Assembly: GCA_902702965.1 (NCBI GenBank)
Contig: CACRXP010000009.1
Location: forward strand, 946,584-1,010,583
Reading direction: 5' to 3'
Length of the DNA stretch: 64,000 nucleotides
Source: Spirometra erinaceieuropaei
Taxonomy: Eukaryota > Platyhelminthes > Cestoda > Diphyllobothriidea > Diphyllobothriidae
Under the pieces are notes generated by a model. That model was not told where the DNA came from, ran no database searches, and saw nothing but the letters and a program-made list of their open reading frames with translations. A program made the translations under genes and the position numbers. This document shows positions 36,801 to 42,800 of the stretch, in pieces; within the stretch, counting starts at the first letter, position 1, and every line of letters starts with the position of its first letter.

Positions 36801-39800
36801 TAGCTGAACAACAAGTCTTCATTATTGAAGAAGGAGACACGATCGCTGGGACAGGAGCTTTATGAGCCTGACATTTCGGATTCCTGCTCGAACCCATCAT
36901 CAGATACAAAAGCAGATACGGGTGGTTCGTGCACAAGGGGCTGCAGTATTTATAGGATGAAGTTGCCATGCTACCGCATACCTATGAATATTCACGGTTC
37001 TTCCCGCCATCAAGGATCTGCTCTTGTCTCAGATGATGGGTTTGAGCATGAATCCGAAACGCCAGGCGACTAAAGCTCCTGTCCCGGCGATCGTGTCTCC
37101 CTCTTCAAGACTGCTTCCTGGGACTCATCTCTTCGCTTATATTGGAAAAGTCTTCGTTACTTCAGAACCCGCAGATCTTCTGCGTCCCTGTAATTGTAAA
37201 GTCCTCAAAAATGCGTCAACTGTTAGTTCTGCCTAATGCAAGGAGTAGGAACATCCGAGTAAATGCGTTCAACCGTCATGAGCCCTGTTGTTTTGGAAAC
37301 CTGGATCTGGTGGACAAGGATCTTAATTATCAAACTAGGGACAGGAGTTGACGAGAAGTAATAGGAGAAATTCCAGACATATCGGGCCTCTTCAAGTTCC
37401 ATCTCCCACACGAAGAACGGTGACAGGTCTTTTTGGACGAATGTTACGGGACTTGCTTCGAGCCACCGGTTGTTGAATTTGTAAACTTTACTTAGCCGCG
37501 GTCCTCGCAAATGCCACCACATATTACGGGTTCCGTGAATGTCCACCATACTATCTTCAACAGTGAAGCACTCAGTAGAAGTGATCTGGAGAGTTGGTGG
37601 ACTTGTATTTCATTTTATGAGCTTCGACCCTCTGGCAAGTTTTGGGGTTTATTATAACTATTTGGCGCCGGCCAAGTGACTGAAGACATTGCCCTACCAC
37701 CTTGGCTTGAAGGTCCAAATTTTGAAGAGGAAACATCGGAACTTTCCGAAAGGCGGGGATGCTAAACTGTGGCCAACGAGTGCTAACGGCCGTGGTAAAC
37801 TTCTCCGAACTCGCCTTTCCTGCTCATAACCACAGGGTCTGTTCTAGGCATTGTCACATAGCAGCCGGGCTCAGTGCAATGCACAGGGTCTACCGGAAAC
37901 AAACACGCGCATATTAAGGTTACAGCAGTACGAGCGTACGTATCGACTGCATTAATTCGGGAAAGAATACCAACAAAGACGAGGGAGAGTGAAACGGCCG
38001 TTTCTGGTTTAGTAGCCCTCGTCAGTCGGCCAGGAGTCTGGACTGCCTAGGATTAAACATGGATTCTTTGGTCATTGAGTCCCATCAAAACTAATGTCCC
38101 ACCACTGAGCCATGCGTCCATTTTCCTGTCGGTTGTGATTAGGAATATTAACTAGTAGAAAGAGAAGCGATCGCTGGAACAAGGGCTTTATTCGCCTTAC
38201 GTTTCAGATTCCCGCTTGAATCCATCATCAGAGACAGTGACGGGAACGGATGATTCGTGCACAGGATGCAGTCGCTATGCTACCGCATATCTATGGTACT
38301 TAACCGCTCTCCTCTCCATCAAAACATTTGCTCGCTGGTGCGCTAATGGCTTGGTGGCCGGCATGCAAGTTGTTAATGGCTGAAATCTCATCACCCGTGT
38401 TGTATGCTGGCGTGATGATTGCTCGGCCATCTGGCACACCGACCTGCGTGCTCCCCGAGTGGTTATTTACTTCGGCCAGACACAGATAATGGGTTCAAGT
38501 GAGAATCCGAAAGGTCAGGCGCATAAAGCCCTTGTTCCAGCGATAGCTCCTACTTCTTATCAACCTTCATCTTTGCTTACATCGGCAATATTAAATATGT
38601 TGAAAGTGACTTCGCCTATCACCTGTCAGACCATTCCAGGCTTCCTTATATTTGTCGGTAGTCTCTTGCCTACATATCTTACCGGTCATTATGCAACTGT
38701 CTACGAGGACTTTATACTGAACTCCAGGGAGCAACTGAAGGATCATGCCCCGTAACCTGATTAGTGCTCGCAGTGCCTCTGCAGCGTTGACCGCGTCTTA
38801 GATTTCAATGTTTATTTATAGTATGATATCTTGCTCAGAGCACTATTCATTGTTGCCGGATTACAATTGATTTGTATTCACGGAAATTCCGAAGATCTGT
38901 CAGGTTGAAGAGGTGTTAAATCGCGATGACACCGGATGCAGGTAGTAACGGTTGCTGCATTTGCAAGCGTACATACGGTACTCTCGGCAGGTGGGTTAAC
39001 TCATGAAATGTCAAACGAAATTCCGAAATGCGGTACCGTTTCAAAACGATTCATTAAGTAGTGTTCTAAAACTAATCATTGTGAATCGTAATTCCATAAT
39101 AATTCAGTTACCTCAAAATGTCCGCTTTCGAGCGAATTTTTTTCCGGCTGCATGCAAAAACTATACTCTGTTAAAAATGACTACGTATGTAGCATACATT
39201 TTTCTCATTGATTTTCGATGCCCTTGAAAATTCCATTATAGTTCGCGAAAACATGCCTAAAATATTCATGCTTTTGCTCATTCGGCAAAAAATTAAGTCT
39301 TCTTCCAATTTTATACTCGGAGGAAGGGCACAATTCGGTTTTAAAAAAACTTTACCAATTCCCGAACAATTCGGAACCCGACCTGACGTTACACTTGCAT
39401 TCAGGGTTTCCAAACTGCAAGCCGTATATTTTCCGCGTACGGAAAACCATACATTTCTCTAAGGTATTAAGAGAAGACCATAGAGGTTCAGAAAATTTAG
39501 CAGTGGAATTGAGCCATATTATTAACTTTAGAAGTCATATTGGTAAATGCAGAGACATGACGTTTTATGAACGGCCATTTCACGGTATTAAAAAATCTCA
39601 CAATTGTAAACTTTTTAAAAACCGAATTGTACCCTTCCTTCGAGTATAAAATTGGAAGAATACGTAATTTTCTACCGAATGAGCAAAAAAAGAATATTGT
39701 ACGCATGTTTTCTATAAAATATTATTGCGATTTTGAGGCATCGAAAATAAATGTGAAAACTGCATGCTACTTAAGCTGTCATTTTTTACAGAGTATAGTT

Positions 39801-42800
39801 TAGGCATGCAGCCGGAAAGAAGTTCTTTTGAAAGCCGGCATCCTGAGGTAACTGAATTATTATGGAATTACTATTCACAATGATTAGTTTTACAACACTA
39901 CTTAATAATCGTTTTGAAACGGAAACGCATTTCGGAATTTCGATTGACATTTCATGAGTTAGCCCACCTACTGCAGGTGCTAGAAGGGAAGCTTTGAATA
40001 AAGAAACGATTCTCCTTGCAAAACCGTGTTATTGTCCAAATTTCTCCTCAGCAAGAAAAAAAATCAAATACTTAATTGTGTATTAACCGCAACAGTGCCA
40101 GTAAGAGGCGAAAGTCTGGCGTGTCAGCATGAAATGAGGATCCCTGTCGGTCAAATGAAGACGAAATCAAAGTACTTACACGCAGCTCGTAATTGCAATC
40201 GGTGCCACCCAAAATCTCCGCCGTGCCATTTATCACATAGTTTATGTGGCCAGTCGCGCTGAGCGGAGAGGTGATGCGGTGGTTTATCCGGACAGAATAA
40301 ACATGTGACTTGAAGACGCCAAAGTCTACAAGGTCAGTATCACCTAAAAAGGAATAAGTAGGTGGGCAGGGTCGGCACACGGATCGGTGGAGCGAGACTG
40401 AACATTTCAGGAATCAGAGAAGTATTTAGGCAAGTCAAGTAGAGAACGGGAGGGGGGGTGTATTGCGGAAGCAAAATTCGCTTGAGGGCAAACGTGTACG
40501 CAGACGCCAAAAGAAGGACAGACAGGGCGAAGAAGAACGCGCAAAAGGAGTTGGGAACCCGGGAGGGGGATGAACCTGCTGCCGCTAAGAATATCATTTG
40601 AGGAGAAGAGGAGAGGATGAACTCAGGAGGCAGTAGGAGTAAGCCCAACGATAATTTAAAATGACCAGAAAACGAGCCGGGTGTTTAAAACAATGAAGCA
40701 AGCAGACTGGACACGGAAATAAGGACCCTGTACTACAGACTGTCTCGCACTAAAATCATCACTAGTGATCCTAACCCTCTCAACCCTCATCTTAACAGCG
40801 CCAGGGGTCTAGCGTGACGCCTTCCGCAATACCAAGGCCTCCTCACTACTTTGACCCAACAGTAGAGGAAGAGAAGGCTAAAAAGTTGGAAAACACCGAA
40901 TAGGGAGAACTTACACATCACAGTCATGCGCCTGCTGAGTAGTCTATTGCAAAAATCGTTGCCTCTACATCAATCGTCATAGTTGGAAGCTCTTACGGGA
41001 CCGAATGTAACAGTATTAAAGACAGTTCAGACTGTCAATGAGGGCGACTGCAACTATGTGCGAGAAACCGGGAGGAAATTGCAGACTCGCCTACAAGAGC
41101 ACAAATCGGCTCCTGCGCCCATCCCTCTACTATGAGGCACACGGTGCACATCGTCCGTAACGATGATCGAACTGTCACGTTTTTCAACCGCCCGACAGGA
41201 TTTTGTTTTCACTGCTGGCCGGATTTGTGTTTAACGCTTCCCTGGCAATGCCTGTAAACTGGCATTAAATACAATTATTATTATCATAAGCCATTGGACA
41301 AATAATACGTCTCTGTTTACGGCTTGCCAGAATATTATTCTGTTAGCTAAGTAGGGTCTTTCGAGGATTAGCGACTCTACCACCCCACGGGATAACAATG
41401 ATGGTGTTTTGCGTACCTCGGCGTTTGAAATTAATTCAGGCAATAGCAAAGACACTGTGTCGAGGATTATACATGTAGGCATACCAAAAAAAAATAAAGT
41501 TCTGCGACCTCTGTGATACGGGAAGGGTGTTTATATTTGTTTTATCAACGAGGTAGATGAGTGCGATAGTTAACGGAATCTGCGAAAGGCATTGAGAAAA
41601 ATCGCATCTTATTACTCCAACGCGATGTTGGGACAAAGTACGCAAATTAGAAGATGTAAATCAGGGGTGCGTAAACAGGCGGATAACGGGTAATCGCAGG
41701 TCACTGGCTAAGGAAGGCCGGATCGAGTAAGGCCGTATGCAGTAGACAAGCTTAACCCTCATCCCAATCCTAATCTCCAACTTAAATTTAATTATTTTAT
41801 CATACCTAATCCAAAACCACATGCCTAAATAAATTAAATAAGTAGGTATGTTGTAGTTTCTAAAAAAAAAACTATGGCCTACACATCCGATCGTCGCCGA
41901 CACTACTTTTAATGATGGGTTGAGAGTACTAATTGATGGAGTACTTTCGTACGCACTAGAAATTGTTGCTTTTTAATCTCCTTAGAAAGTAACGGCGAAC
42001 ATGGAGTAGATCAGTATATTTAAGGTCGATAGGCTCAGACCAAAGTTTTACGTAAGAATATTCAGGCCGAAGTCTATCAGCCACAGCGCATTCCATACTA
42101 GCAGCACCGGTAATAGCCAAAAGCCCATACACGCGTGTTTCGTCGATATTCTGTCGCTGCATGACAGAGCTGCGAGGGACGCGACCCGTCAGTGGGTCCC
42201 CCAGCGTTCCCTGTCTGTTTTCTGGTAGATAGTCCAATTTAGAAATTGTCGCCTTTTAATTTCCTCAGAAATTATCTACGAACTTGGAGTGGATCAGTTT
42301 ATTCAAGGTCTATAGGCACAGACCGAGAATTTTATGTATGAATATTTGGGCCGAAGTAATTGATGTGATAATGGCTTGTCAGTCGGCATCCGAGTCGTTA
42401 GCGGTCGCAGCCCCAAAAAACTTTGGTCTGAATCTATAGACCTTAAATATACTGATCTACTCCAAGTCTCCAGTTAATTTCTAAGGAAATTAAAGAGCAA
42501 CAATTTCTAAATTGGAGTATCTATCAGAAAACAGACAGGGAATGCAGGGGGACCCACTGACGATCGAACCCCTCGCAGCTTCGCCATGCAGCGGCAGAAT
42601 ATCGGCGAAACACGCGTGCATGGGCCTTTGGCTAGTACCTGTGCTGTTGATATGGTATGACCTTAACCTGAAGTATACTACTAGCTGCCTGTCGACAGTT
42701 AATGAATATTACGCAGTAACCCGCTGTGGATGATGGACCTCGGCCCAATTATTCATACAGAAAAACTATGCTCTGAGCCAATAGACTTTAAATATACTGA

